Below, piece by piece: positions 1 to 8,111 of a stretch of 64,000 nt of DNA. The position numbers and the translations under genes are program-made. Numbering within the stretch: position 1 is the first letter of the stretch; the number at the start of each line of letters is the position of its first letter. The notes beneath the pieces are model-generated. The model saw nothing but the letters and a program-made list of their open reading frames with translations. It was not told the origin of the DNA and did not search any database. The stretch is from Rhizobium sp. RU20A (GTDB taxonomy: Bacteria; Pseudomonadota; Alphaproteobacteria; Rhizobiales; Rhizobiaceae): contig NZ_FTMB01000014.1 of NCBI RefSeq assembly GCF_900155885.1, positions 21,243 to 85,242 on the forward strand. Reading direction: 5' to 3'.

Positions 1-629
1 CGCATGCCGGCGGCGGTGAGGCCGTAGCCCTCGGCGCAGGTGGTGTAGCTTTCGCCCGTCTGGCTCTGGTCGGTGACGGGATAGATCAGGATCTGGCCGA
101 CAACAGGCGGAACGGTGCCGTTGCGGGCCATCAGTGCCAGGACGGCGGCCAGATTGCCGCCGGCGCTGTCGCCGCCGACCACGATGCGGCCAGCATCGAT
201 GCCGAGGTCGCCAGCGTGCTCCACCATGAAGGCGAGCGCGGTCGCGCAGTCCTCGATGGCGGCAGGAAAGCGATGCTCCGGGGCTAGGCGATAGTCGGAC
301 GAGACGACGACGGCGCCGACCGCGTTGGCAAGGATGCGGCAGATGTCCTCGTGGGTTTCCGGTGCGCCGATCACCCAGCCGCCGCCATGCAGATAGAGAA
401 GTGCCGGGGCGCCCGCAGCCGGAGCGCCGTGGCCGCGCCAGATTTTCAGGCGAAGGCCGCCTACGCTGCGCTCCTCGCAATGCGCGACGTCATCGAGCGG
501 CTTCTGTACGGCGGCAAAGCCATCCAGGTACTGTTGCCGGGCAGCCGCGGGCGTCAGGTGCTCGACGGGTGTCTGCGGTTCGTCGGCGGCGGTGAGGGCA
601 TGGCGGGCGGAGGCATCAAGGTCGATCAT
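1..629 (-). CDS. alpha/beta hydrolase, HSL/acetyl-esterase family (3' end outside window)
   Basis: Partial gene: the first 209 residues are present and the C-terminus lies left of base 1. The translation shows the oxyanion-hole motif HGGGW at residues 81-85 and the nucleophile elbow GDSAG at 153-157 (Ser155), together diagnostic of the hormone-sensitive-lipase (HSL) branch of carboxylesterases; the Asp and His of the triad would be in the missing part. These enzymes hydrolyse short acyl esters in the cytosol; the substrate here is unknown. The ATG at 629 overlaps the TGA of the upstream oxidoreductase as ATGA, so the two are translationally coupled. A role in deacylating a sugar ester for the neighbouring catabolic genes is inference. 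Confidence 0.85.
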   Translation of the reverse strand, partial: MIDLDASARHALTAADEPQTPVEHLTPAAARQQYLDGFAAVQKPLDDVAHCEERSVGGLRLKIWRGHGAPAAGAPALLYLHGGGWVIGAPETHEDICRILANAVGAVVVSSDYRLAPEHRFPAAIEDCATALAFMVEHAGDLGIDAGRIVVGGDSAGGNLAAVLALMARNGTVPPVVGQILIYPVTDQSQTGESYTTCAEGYGLTAAGM

Positions 630-1774
630 GCGAGCAGGCTTTCGGCTTCGTTTTCCTTCAGTTCCGCCGGCTGGGTGACGGCGGTGGTGATGGTCTGGGC
701 CACGCCCGTTTCGCCAGCCTTCAGGATGGCTTCCATCACCTCGAGCACATGCAGTGCCAGCAGGCCGGAGGCGCGTGCAGGGCGCCCTTCGACCAGCGAG
801 CGAGCGAGATCGGCAAGGCCCACCATGCGGTAATTGGCACGGTCGGGATTGACCACGGGCCAATTGATGGCGCCGTAGAGGTCGTTGGCGGTGTTCATCT
901 CTTCCCACTCCGCGCCGCGGCGGGAGAGCCCGATGACGCCGCCGAAGGTGTCGGGATCGGGCAGGCGCAGCGAGCCTTCCGTGCCGTGCAGTTCAATCGG
1001 ATGGTTGGAGTGGCGGAACACATCCCAGGAAGCGCCGAAGGTAACGGTCGCGCCGCAGGCAAATTCGAGCAGCGAGAGCACGCTGGTCGGCGTTCCCACC
1101 TTGAAGGTCGTGCCCTTCTTCGGGCCATCGGCGGTGATGAGGCGATCTTCCTGACCGCTGGTCGCGACCGCCTGCACGCGGCGGATGGGGCCGAGCAGGT
1201 TGACCATCATGGTGAGGTAGTAGGGGCCCATGTCGAGGACCGGACCGGCGCCGGGCTGGTAATAGAAGCTCGGATCCGGGTGCCAGTGCTCCATGCCCCG
1301 GCCCATCATGAAGGCGGTGCCGGTGACGGGCTTGCCGATGATGCCGGCTTCCATGAGGCGGCGGGCGCGGCGGCCGGCGGCGCCGAGGAAAGTGTCGGGC
1401 GCCGAGCCGATGGCCAGGCCCTTTGCCGTCGCGGCCTCGACCAGCGCCCGGCCTTCGGCGGCGTTCACGCCAAGCGGCTTTTCGGTAAAGACGTGCTTGC
1501 CTTCCGCCAGCGCGCGGCTGGAAATATCGTAGTGCGCCGCGGGGATGGTGAGGTTGAGGATGAGGTCGATCTCGGGATCGGAGATGAGCGCATCGACATC
1601 GCTGACGCGGAGGCCAAATTCCGCGCCGCGGCGCTCGGCAGCCTCCCGGTGCAGGTCGGCGCAGGCGGTGATCGCCACATCGCGGAAAAGCGGCGCATTG
1701 CGCATGTAGGCGAGCGAAATACTGCCGCAACCGATGACGCCGATGCGGAGCTTGGATGAGGGGGATTTGGTCAT
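626..1774 (-). CDS. Gfo/Idh/MocA family oxidoreductase
   Basis: A 382-aa NAD(P)-dependent sugar or cyclitol dehydrogenase. The N-terminal Rossmann fold carries GVIGCGSIS (residues 12-20), and the family motif EKPLG (98-102) contains the usual catalytic lysine. I chose the ATG at 1774, behind a purine-rich GGAAA stretch, over an upstream TTG at 1804. Family members oxidise a ring hydroxyl of sugars, glycosides or inositols. It overlaps the downstream esterase by 4 bp and is divergent from a TIM-barrel isomerase at 1999, a pairing typical of inositol and 3-keto-glycoside pathways. The substrate cannot be read from sequence. Confidence 0.88.
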   Translation of the reverse strand: MTKSPSSKLRIGVIGCGSISLAYMRNAPLFRDVAITACADLHREAAERRGAEFGLRVSDVDALISDPEIDLILNLTIPAAHYDISSRALAEGKHVFTEKPLGVNAAEGRALVEAATAKGLAIGSAPDTFLGAAGRRARRLMEAGIIGKPVTGTAFMMGRGMEHWHPDPSFYYQPGAGPVLDMGPYYLTMMVNLLGPIRRVQAVATSGQEDRLITADGPKKGTTFKVGTPTSVLSLLEFACGATVTFGASWDVFRHSNHPIELHGTEGSLRLPDPDTFGGVIGLSRRGAEWEEMNTANDLYGAINWPVVNPDRANYRMVGLADLARSLVEGRPARASGLLALHVLEVMEAILKAGETGVAQTITTAVTQPAELKENEAESLLA

Positions 1775-1998
1775 GGCGTGTTTCCGGGTGGTGGCCGTTG
1801 GCAAGGCCTGACGGCGCGGTGAGCGTTCTTATGATGTGACGCGTGATAGAAATTAAGTTGACGCACGGTAACATTCCATCTTACGACAAGGCAAGACGTT
1901 TGGAGGCGTCGTTTTCGCATGGCCTTTGTCCGCCCTTGGCACCCCTGATGCAGGGCCGGGCGGGGCGGCGGAAACTTGAGGAACCGGAGGAAGACACA

Positions 1999-2817
1999 AT
2001 GACGGATGCGGTGCTGAAGATCGGTTGCCAGACCTTCACCTGGGAAATGCTGGGCAGCGGCTGGACCGGTGGCCCCCACGATCTCCTGAAGGCGATTTCG
2101 GCCGGCGAATACGCCGGGATCGAGATTACCGACACCATGATTGGGCACTACGCCGACAAGCCGCAGGCTTTCGCGACGGCGCTTGCCGACCATGGGCTGA
2201 CGCTGGTGTCCTTCGCCTTCGGCTCGAAGAGCGGCTTCACCGAACCCTCCCTCCTTGCCGAGGATCTGGATACGGCGCGGCGCTGGGCTGCGTTCGTGGC
2301 GCATTTCCCGGGCGCGCTGATCTCGATGGGATCGGCCACCGTGATGTCCGAGGGCGCGCGGGAGGACAAGTTCACCGTCGCCGCCGAAGTTTACAACAGG
2401 GCGGCCGAGATCGGACGCGCGGCGGGCGTTGCCTTTGCCGTGCACCCGTCCTCGCACCACAACACGCTGCTCTTCACCCGCGCCGACTACGATGCGCTGT
2501 TTGCGCAGCTGGAGCCGATCGTCGGCTGGGTGCCGGATACGGGCCATATCCTGCGCGGCGGACAGGATATCGACGATACGCTCGCGACCTACCGCAGCCG
2601 CATCCGCTATGTGCATCTGAAGGATGTCGACGCGGCCGGCGACTGGGCGATGCTCGGCGCCGGCGTCTGCGACGTGCCAGCCGTCATCGCGTCGGTCAAA
2701 CAGGGCCCGCAGTTCAACGGCTGGATCGTGGTTGAGGAAGAATCGGAAGAGGCCGGGCGCGATCCGGCCGCTGCGGTTGCCCGCAACCGCGAGACCATGC
2801 GCCGGATGGGTTTCTGA
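1999..2817 (+). CDS. TIM-barrel sugar phosphate isomerase/epimerase family protein
   Basis: A 272-aa protein of the AP-endonuclease-2-like TIM-barrel superfamily (IolE/IolI, hydroxypyruvate isomerase, YcjR relatives). Likely metal ligands lie in GIEITD near the N-terminus, the His-rich strand HPSSHHN, PDTGH, HLKDVD and the C-terminal VVEEES. The start is the ATG at 1999, preceded by a strong GGAGGAAG; an in-frame extension upstream has no ribosome-binding site. Members isomerise, epimerise or dehydrate keto sugars and inososes, or cleave 3-keto-glycosides. It shares a 224-bp intergenic region with the divergent Gfo/Idh dehydrogenase and probably acts on its product. Confidence 0.85.
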   Translation: MTDAVLKIGCQTFTWEMLGSGWTGGPHDLLKAISAGEYAGIEITDTMIGHYADKPQAFATALADHGLTLVSFAFGSKSGFTEPSLLAEDLDTARRWAAFVAHFPGALISMGSATVMSEGAREDKFTVAAEVYNRAAEIGRAAGVAFAVHPSSHHNTLLFTRADYDALFAQLEPIVGWVPDTGHILRGGQDIDDTLATYRSRIRYVHLKDVDAAGDWAMLGAGVCDVPAVIASVKQGPQFNGWIVVEEESEEAGRDPAAAVARNRETMRRMGF

Positions 2818-2836
2818 CCCGCCGCGCCTTTTCCCG

Positions 2837-3598
2837 TCAGGCATAGCGCACCTCGACACCGAGCTTTTCCAGCCGGCTGCGAATGCTCAGTGGCATGTTG
2901 CTGTCGGTGATGATGAGGTCGACGCGCGAGAGCGAAAAGGCCTTGGACGAGGCGCCGATATCGAACTTGCTGCTGTCGGCGACGAGCACCACGCGCCTGG
3001 CCATGCGCACCAGATTGCGCTTGGTGCGGGCAATGTCCTCGGACACATCCACGACATCGAAGGACTGATCGATGGCGTGAGCACTGACAAAGGCCTGGTG
3101 GGCGACGAGCCCGCCCAGCACCTTGTCGCTGTCGGAAATCATCGTGCTGACGGTGCTCGGGAAAACACGGCCGCCGATCATGTGCACGTCGAGGCCGGGG
3201 CGATACATAAGGTGCTGGGCGATGTTCATGGCCGTCGTCGCCACCACGACATTGTTGACCGGCGGCATCTGCATGGCGACCTGCAGCAGCGTCGAGCCAC
3301 TGTCGAAAACGATCGACTGATTGTCGATGATCTGCCTGGCTGCGATCTGTGCAATGCGGCGCTTGGCTTCGAAATTCTTCTGCATCCGCTCTTCGAAGGC
3401 GGCCGCCGGCGAATCCGCGGGTAGCGCGATCGCGCCGCCATGGGTTTTGATCAGCTGTTTCTTCGCATCCATGATGTCGAGGTCGGAGCGGATCGTGACC
3501 TCCGAGACGCCGAAAGTGTCGGCGAGCTGTTTGGTGCGGGCCTGACCCACCCTTTGCAGTTCCAGCAGGATCTGATGGCGTCGCTGTTCGGCAAGCAT
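2837..3598 (-). CDS. DeoR/GlpR-family transcriptional regulator
   Basis: A 253-aa repressor-type regulator. The N-terminal winged helix-turn-helix (residues 1-55) contains TKQLADTFGVSEVTIRSDL, the classical DeoR recognition helix, and is followed by the DeoR C-terminal sugar-phosphate sensor with DSGSTLLQVA (effector-pocket loop) and IGGRVFPS. Family members are released from DNA by a phosphorylated sugar intermediate. It is convergent with the isomerase (19-bp gap) and divergent from the aldolase-kinase genes, so it probably controls the aldolase operon and itself. A perfect 10-bp inverted repeat lies 21 bp upstream of its start. Confidence 0.9.
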   Translation of the reverse strand: MLAEQRRHQILLELQRVGQARTKQLADTFGVSEVTIRSDLDIMDAKKQLIKTHGGAIALPADSPAAAFEERMQKNFEAKRRIAQIAARQIIDNQSIVFDSGSTLLQVAMQMPPVNNVVVATTAMNIAQHLMYRPGLDVHMIGGRVFPSTVSTMISDSDKVLGGLVAHQAFVSAHAIDQSFDVVDVSEDIARTKRNLVRMARRVVLVADSSKFDIGASSKAFSLSRVDLIITDSNMPLSIRSRLEKLGVEVRYA

Positions 3599-3618
3599 GG
3601 CGGTCTTTCAGGTGGGGC

Positions 3619-3647
3619 CATCGACTTTTGAAAATCGAAAGTCGATG
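3619..3647. promoter_or_regulatory. inverted repeat, candidate DeoR-family operator
   Basis: The perfect arms CATCGACTTT and AAAGTCGATG are separated by 9 bases, immediately upstream of the DeoR-type gene. Further GAAA/TCGAAAG motifs occur through 3700-3760 in the same divergent region. Position suggests autoregulation and control of the aldolase operon. No -10/-35 pair is clear enough to place it relative to a promoter. Confidence 0.45.
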
Positions 3648-3816
3648 CGTGGTTTCGTCGGTCGTTAGGCCTCTATTAGCTGAAAATTGATGCATTCGCA
3701 TCTGCAAAATCGATCAGAAAACGCAATTCGAAAGAAATCGGAAGATTGAGTATTGTTTTATTTTCGAGTTAGGGTCCCTCATCACAGCGTGACCAACCTT
3801 GAAAGGACATGTCGTC

Positions 3817-4617
3817 ATGGGTCTCGGAGCCAAAATCCGCCTTTCCCGCATCTTCTCCAATCCGTCGGGAAATCTGTTCGGCGGTGCCGTCGATCACTTC
3901 GTCGGCTACGGCAATGTCCGTGAGGGCGGGCTTGCCGATCTGCCGGGCGCGCTGAAGCGCGTGATGGAGGGCGGGCCGGACTATGTCAGCATCCAGCCGG
4001 GTGCGGCGCGTCATCTGTGGTCGGACTATGCCGGCAAGGCAGCGCTGGTTATCCAGGCCGGCTGCTTCACGGCCGATGATAGGATCCGCCAGCTGATTGC
4101 GACGCCGGAAGATGCCGTGCGCTACGGCGCCGATGCGCTCGCCGTCGCCATTCCCGTGCGCGGCAATACGGAAGGCGAATACATCCGCTGGCTGACCGAT
4201 ACGGTCAACGCCGCCGCCCGCTACGAAATGCCTGTTATCGCCCATGTCTATCCGCGTGATTTCACCCAGGGCGGCAAGATCGTCTTCACGCCGGATGAAA
4301 TCGCCTATGCGGTACGCATCGGTTACGAAACGGGCGTCGATGTGGTGAAGGTCGGCTATACCGGCGACTTCGCCTCCTTCAAGGACACGGTCGCGACCTG
4401 CCCGATCCCGGTCGTCATCGCCGGCGGCCCGAAGACCGATACACTGCTCGGCGCGCTCCAGCAGACCTCGGATGCGCTGCGGGCCGGTGCGCGCGGCGCG
4501 GTTGTCGGCCGCAATCTCTGGGGGCATGGCGATACGACGAAGGCGGCGCTCGCCTTCAAGCACGTCATCCATGGCGGCAAGACGCCGGAAGAGGCGCTGG
4601 CCGCCTCGGGCGCCTGA
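3817..4617 (+). CDS. class I aldolase, DhnA/LsrF-type (DeoC/FbaB superfamily)
   Basis: A 266-aa TIM-barrel aldolase of the archaeal-type class I fructose-bisphosphate aldolase (DhnA) family, which also includes LsrF. The predicted Schiff-base lysine is in DVVKVGYTGD, and the phosphate-binding end of the barrel has VIAGGPK and GARGAVVGRN. The start is the ATG at 3817 behind GAAAGGA; a TTG 18 bases upstream is unlikely. It would cleave or join a keto-sugar phosphate, probably using the product of the PfkB kinase that begins 7 bp downstream. The dehydrogenase-isomerase-kinase-aldolase set mirrors IolG-IolE-IolC-IolJ, but this is not the usual IolJ family. Confidence 0.82.
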   Translation: MGLGAKIRLSRIFSNPSGNLFGGAVDHFVGYGNVREGGLADLPGALKRVMEGGPDYVSIQPGAARHLWSDYAGKAALVIQAGCFTADDRIRQLIATPEDAVRYGADALAVAIPVRGNTEGEYIRWLTDTVNAAARYEMPVIAHVYPRDFTQGGKIVFTPDEIAYAVRIGYETGVDVVKVGYTGDFASFKDTVATCPIPVVIAGGPKTDTLLGALQQTSDALRAGARGAVVGRNLWGHGDTTKAALAFKHVIHGGKTPEEALAASGA

Positions 4618-4624
4618 TCCGGCC

Positions 4625-5560
4625 ATGGCCCGCACCTTCGACATTCTCGGCTTCGGTGCTCTTGCCATCGACGACATTCTCTATGTCGATGCACCGCTCG
4701 GTGCCGAGAAGGGCAAGGTGATCAAGCGGGCCATGGATCACGGCGGCAATGTCGCCACGGCACTGGTGGCGGCCCGCCGTCTGGGTGGGCGCGCTGCCTT
4801 CATTGGTTGGCTTCCGGAGGACCCGGAGGCCGATATCGGCGGGCGGGAACTGGCGCGCGAAGGCGTCGACGTCTCGCTCGCGCCGCGCCATGCCGAGGCG
4901 CTGCCGATCCGCTCCGTCATCACCGTTGGCAGCAACGGCGATCGCTTCATTGCCTACGATGACGAGATCAAGCACGGCACATCCGATGGCCTGCCGGATG
5001 AGGTGTTCCATACGGCGCCGGTCCTTCTGATCGATGGCTATGCCATCCATACACTGCCGGCCGTGCAGCAGGCGCGGCGGCTCGGGCTTTCAGTCGTTGC
5101 CGATATCGAATGGAGCAAGGGTGCCGCGACGGATGCGCTGCTGGCACTCGCCGATCACCTCGTCCTGCCGATCGCCTTCGGACGGACGGCGACTGGATGT
5201 ACTGAGCCCGCCGATATCCTCGATGCGTTTTGGACCGAGGGGCGCTCCGCCGTCGTTCTGACAGATGGGGCAAAGGGCTCTTTCCTGTGCCAGGCGGGCG
5301 ATGCGAGGCTTTGGCACCTGCCGTCCTACCCCGTCACGGCCGTAGATACGACGGGAGCAGGCGACTGCTACCACGGCGCCTATGCGCTGGCGCTTGCCGA
5401 GGGAAAGGCGCCGCTCGATTGCGTGCGCTTTGCGACCGCCGCCGCCGCGATTTCCGTGACCGCCCATGGGGGACGGCGCGGCCTGCCGGGGCGCCAGGAC
5501 TGCCTTGCGCTCATGGCCTCCGAGACAGCGCCGAGCCCGCTGGCTTTGTCGCGCGGGTAG
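4625..5560 (+). CDS. PfkB-family carbohydrate kinase
   Basis: A 311-aa ribokinase-fold kinase. The N-terminal region has the substrate-side HGGNVATALVAARRLGG motif, and the C-terminal signature DTTGAGDCYHGAYA holds the anion hole and the catalytic Asp. Family members phosphorylate ribose, fructose phosphates, ketodeoxygluconate or 5-dehydro-2-deoxygluconate. The gene starts 7 bp after the aldolase stop, so the pair is almost certainly co-transcribed and kinase product probably feeds the aldolase. The sugar is not identifiable from sequence alone. Confidence 0.87.
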   Translation: MARTFDILGFGALAIDDILYVDAPLGAEKGKVIKRAMDHGGNVATALVAARRLGGRAAFIGWLPEDPEADIGGRELAREGVDVSLAPRHAEALPIRSVITVGSNGDRFIAYDDEIKHGTSDGLPDEVFHTAPVLLIDGYAIHTLPAVQQARRLGLSVVADIEWSKGAATDALLALADHLVLPIAFGRTATGCTEPADILDAFWTEGRSAVVLTDGAKGSFLCQAGDARLWHLPSYPVTAVDTTGAGDCYHGAYALALAEGKAPLDCVRFATAAAAISVTAHGGRRGLPGRQDCLALMASETAPSPLALSRG

Positions 5561-5623
5561 CTTGGCGACCGGGTCGCGTTGACGCCTGCCCTGTCCCTCT
5601 GTCGTCTATTCCCGCCTAGAAAA

Positions 5624-5635
5624 TTACGCGCGTAA
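5624..5635. promoter_or_regulatory. 12-bp perfect palindrome in AT-rich promoter region
   Basis: TTACGCGCGTAA is a perfect palindrome flanked by A-runs, in the AT-rich gap (about 5615-5750) between the kinase and the ABC ATPase. A clear TTGACA -35 element lies at 5677-5682, followed by AATTAT-N4-ATAATT; no good -10 hexamer is visible at 17-18 bp. Palindromes with a central CG are common operators of LacI-type and similar repressors. Which regulator binds is unknown. Confidence 0.4.
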
Positions 5636-5851
5636 AAAAATAATATCTCATGAAATAGTGATTTTCTGCAAAGGAATTGACAATTATTTCAATAATTTGA
5701 TCTCTATTCCCTTTCCGAACGTCGCCTGTTTCGGAAAAATTTTCTGTTGACTTTAGGCGCGTGGGCGGGCGTCATCAGGACAAGAGATTGGGCAGGTGTC
5801 CGGCCGCGAGGAGGCGGCGCGTGTGCTGGCCGGCAATCGGGAGGAAGAAAC

Positions 5852-6997
5852 GTGGCCGTCGTCGTACTCGACAAGATCTGCAAGACCTATGGAAACAATT
5901 ACCACGCCATCAAGGATCTCAACCTGACGATCAATGACGGCGAGTTCCTGATCCTCGTCGGCCCGTCCGGCTGCGGCAAGTCCACGGCGCTGCGAATGAT
6001 CGCAGGGCTCGAAGAGATCACCAGCGGCACGCTGACCATCGGCGGGCAGGACGTGGTGGATTTGCCGCCGAAGGATCGCGACATCGCCATGGTGTTCCAG
6101 AGCTACGCGCTCTATCCGCACATGACGGTCTTCGACAACATCGCCTTTTCCATGAAGCTTGCCGGCAAGAGCAAGGCCGAGCGCACCAAGCGGGTGCATG
6201 AGATCGCCAAGATCCTGCAGCTTGAAACGCTGCTCGAGAACAAGCCGGCGCAGCTTTCCGGTGGCCAGCGTCAGCGCGTTGCCATGGGCCGCGCCATGGT
6301 GCGCGAGCCGGCCGCCTTCCTGATGGACGAGCCGCTGTCGAACCTCGATGCGAAGCTGCGCGTGCAGATGCGCGCCGAAATTGCCAGCCTGCAACGCCAG
6401 CTCGGCGTCACCACCATCTACGTCACCCACGACCAGACGGAAGCGCTGACCATGGGCGACCGGGTGGCGGTGCTGAAGGGGGGCGTGCTGCAGCAGGTGG
6501 ATACGCCGAAGGTGCTGTATCACCACCCGGTCAATGCCTTCGTGGCCGGCTTTATCGGCTCGCCTTCCATGAACCTGTTTGAGGGACGGGTGGACGGTGG
6601 CGCGCTCACGGCGCCGGGCTTTTCCATCCCGCTCCCGGAGAGCGTGTTGCAGCGCGTGCCGGGCCTTGCTGCCTATGCCGGCAAGCCGGTCGTCTTCGGC
6701 ATCCGCCCTGAGGACCTCTATGACAGCCGCCTGCCGTCCGGTCAGTCGCTGCCGACCATTCCAGCGGAAATCAAGTCGATCGAGGAACTGGGCTCCGAAC
6801 TCATCGTGCATCTGAAGCTCGACGCCATGAGGGTCGACTCCGGGGATCCCGATGCGGTCGAGGATCTCAGCGGTGCGGCCAACACCGTCGCCCGCTTCGA
6901 GGCGACCAGCACGGTCAAGGCGGGCGAAACCATTCAGCTCGCCATCGATCCCGCCAAGCTGCATTTCTTCGATACTCAAACCCATCGGGCGATCTGA
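5852..6997 (+). CDS. ABC transporter ATP-binding protein, MalK/UgpC type, no adjacent permeases
   Basis: A 381-aa ATPase of the carbohydrate-importer class. It has Walker A GPSGCGKST (residues 37-45), Q-loop FQSYALYPHM, signature LSGGQRQR, Walker B FLMDEPLSNLD and H-loop YVTHDQTEA, followed by a MalK-type OB-fold regulatory domain with FGIRPEDLYD. The start is a GTG at 5852 behind GGGAGGAAG. It would energise sugar uptake on the inner face of the membrane, but no permease or binding protein lies in this cluster; the only importer here, at 25.5-30.7 kb, has its own ATPase. It may serve a transporter encoded elsewhere or left of the window. Confidence 0.9.
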   Translation: MAVVVLDKICKTYGNNYHAIKDLNLTINDGEFLILVGPSGCGKSTALRMIAGLEEITSGTLTIGGQDVVDLPPKDRDIAMVFQSYALYPHMTVFDNIAFSMKLAGKSKAERTKRVHEIAKILQLETLLENKPAQLSGGQRQRVAMGRAMVREPAAFLMDEPLSNLDAKLRVQMRAEIASLQRQLGVTTIYVTHDQTEALTMGDRVAVLKGGVLQQVDTPKVLYHHPVNAFVAGFIGSPSMNLFEGRVDGGALTAPGFSIPLPESVLQRVPGLAAYAGKPVVFGIRPEDLYDSRLPSGQSLPTIPAEIKSIEELGSELIVHLKLDAMRVDSGDPDAVEDLSGAANTVARFEATSTVKAGETIQLAIDPAKLHFFDTQTHRAI

Positions 6998-7034
6998 CCG
7001 CCCCCATCTTTCCGCTTAGCAGAGGTTTCCTGAC

Positions 7035-8111
7035 ATGCCCGTCAAACAAGAAAAGCGGCTTCGCGTCGGCGTTCTCGGCGCCGGACAGATTGCCCAGGCC
7101 GCCCATTTCGAAAGCTGCACCAAGGCTGTCAACGCCGACCTCCATGCGATCTGCGATGTCGCAGATGATCTGCGCGAGCGCATGGTGATTACCCATGGCG
7201 CGGCCAAGGGCTACAATGACTACGACCGCATGCTGGCCGACCCCGAAATCGACGCCGTGATCATCGCGACGGCCGATGCCTTCCATGTGCCGGCAACGAT
7301 CCGGGCGCTGGAAGCGGGCAAGCATGTGCTGTGCGAAAAGCCGATGGGCCTGACGGTGGAGGAATGCGAGACGCTGAAGGCGGCGGTGGCGGCTTCCGGC
7401 AAGGTCTTCCAGGTCGGCCATATGAAGCGGTTCGATGCGGGTCTTCAGGCCGCCAAGACCTTCATCGATCAGGAGATGGGCGAGATCGTCGCGCTCAAAG
7501 CCTGGTATTGCGACAGCACGCATCGCTATCCGATGACCGATGCCGTGCAGCCGCTGATCGTCACCAGCGCGAATGCCCGCAAGCCATCGGCCAATCCTAA
7601 GGCGGATCTGCGTCGCTACTACATGCTGGCGCATGGCTGCCACCTCATCGACACCGCCCGCTATTTCGCCGGCGATATCGTCGCGGTCACGGCGCGGCTG
7701 TCGGAGCGGGCCGGCATCTGGTGCTGGTTCGTGGATGTGGAATTCGCCTCCGGCACGCTCGGTCATCTCGACCTCACGGTGCAGGTGCGCATGGACTGGC
7801 ACGAAGGCTTCCAGATCTACGGCCAGAACGGCAGCGTGATCGGGAAGACCTATAATCCCTGGTACTACAAGACCAGCGAAGTCGATATTTTCCGGGAGGC
7901 CGATGGCGCCACGCATCGCGTGCTTGGCGCCGACGGGCATTTCTATCGCCGGCAGCTGGAAGGCTTTGCCCGCACCATTCTTGAGGGAACGCCGATGGAA
8001 GGCGCCGATATCGATGACGGTCTCGCCTCGGTCCGCGCCATGGTGGCCATTGCGCGCTCGGCCGAAAGCGGCGAGCGCGTCGCGCTCGCCGATGTCTCCG
8101 GGGGCGTGTGA
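7035..8111 (+). CDS. Gfo/Idh/MocA family oxidoreductase (second copy)
   Basis: A 358-aa dehydrogenase with the Rossmann motif GVLGAGQIAQ near residue 12 and the catalytic-lysine motif CEKPMG near residue 100. It is only distantly similar to the enzyme at 626-1774, so it is not a recent duplication. It follows the ABC ATPase by 37 bp, and its TGA overlaps the ATG of the next TIM-barrel gene by one base (TGATG), so oxidation and isomerisation are coupled at the translation level. Such dehydrogenase/TIM-barrel pairs oxidise a sugar ring and then epimerise, dehydrate or cleave the keto product. Confidence 0.88.
   Translation: MPVKQEKRLRVGVLGAGQIAQAAHFESCTKAVNADLHAICDVADDLRERMVITHGAAKGYNDYDRMLADPEIDAVIIATADAFHVPATIRALEAGKHVLCEKPMGLTVEECETLKAAVAASGKVFQVGHMKRFDAGLQAAKTFIDQEMGEIVALKAWYCDSTHRYPMTDAVQPLIVTSANARKPSANPKADLRRYYMLAHGCHLIDTARYFAGDIVAVTARLSERAGIWCWFVDVEFASGTLGHLDLTVQVRMDWHEGFQIYGQNGSVIGKTYNPWYYKTSEVDIFREADGATHRVLGADGHFYRRQLEGFARTILEGTPMEGADIDDGLASVRAMVAIARSAESGERVALADVSGGV

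Noticed and set aside
626..8111. Duplication of the Gfo/Idh plus TIM-barrel pair
   Set aside because: The two dehydrogenases and the two isomerases differ widely in sequence and length, so they are distinct family members rather than a recent tandem duplication.
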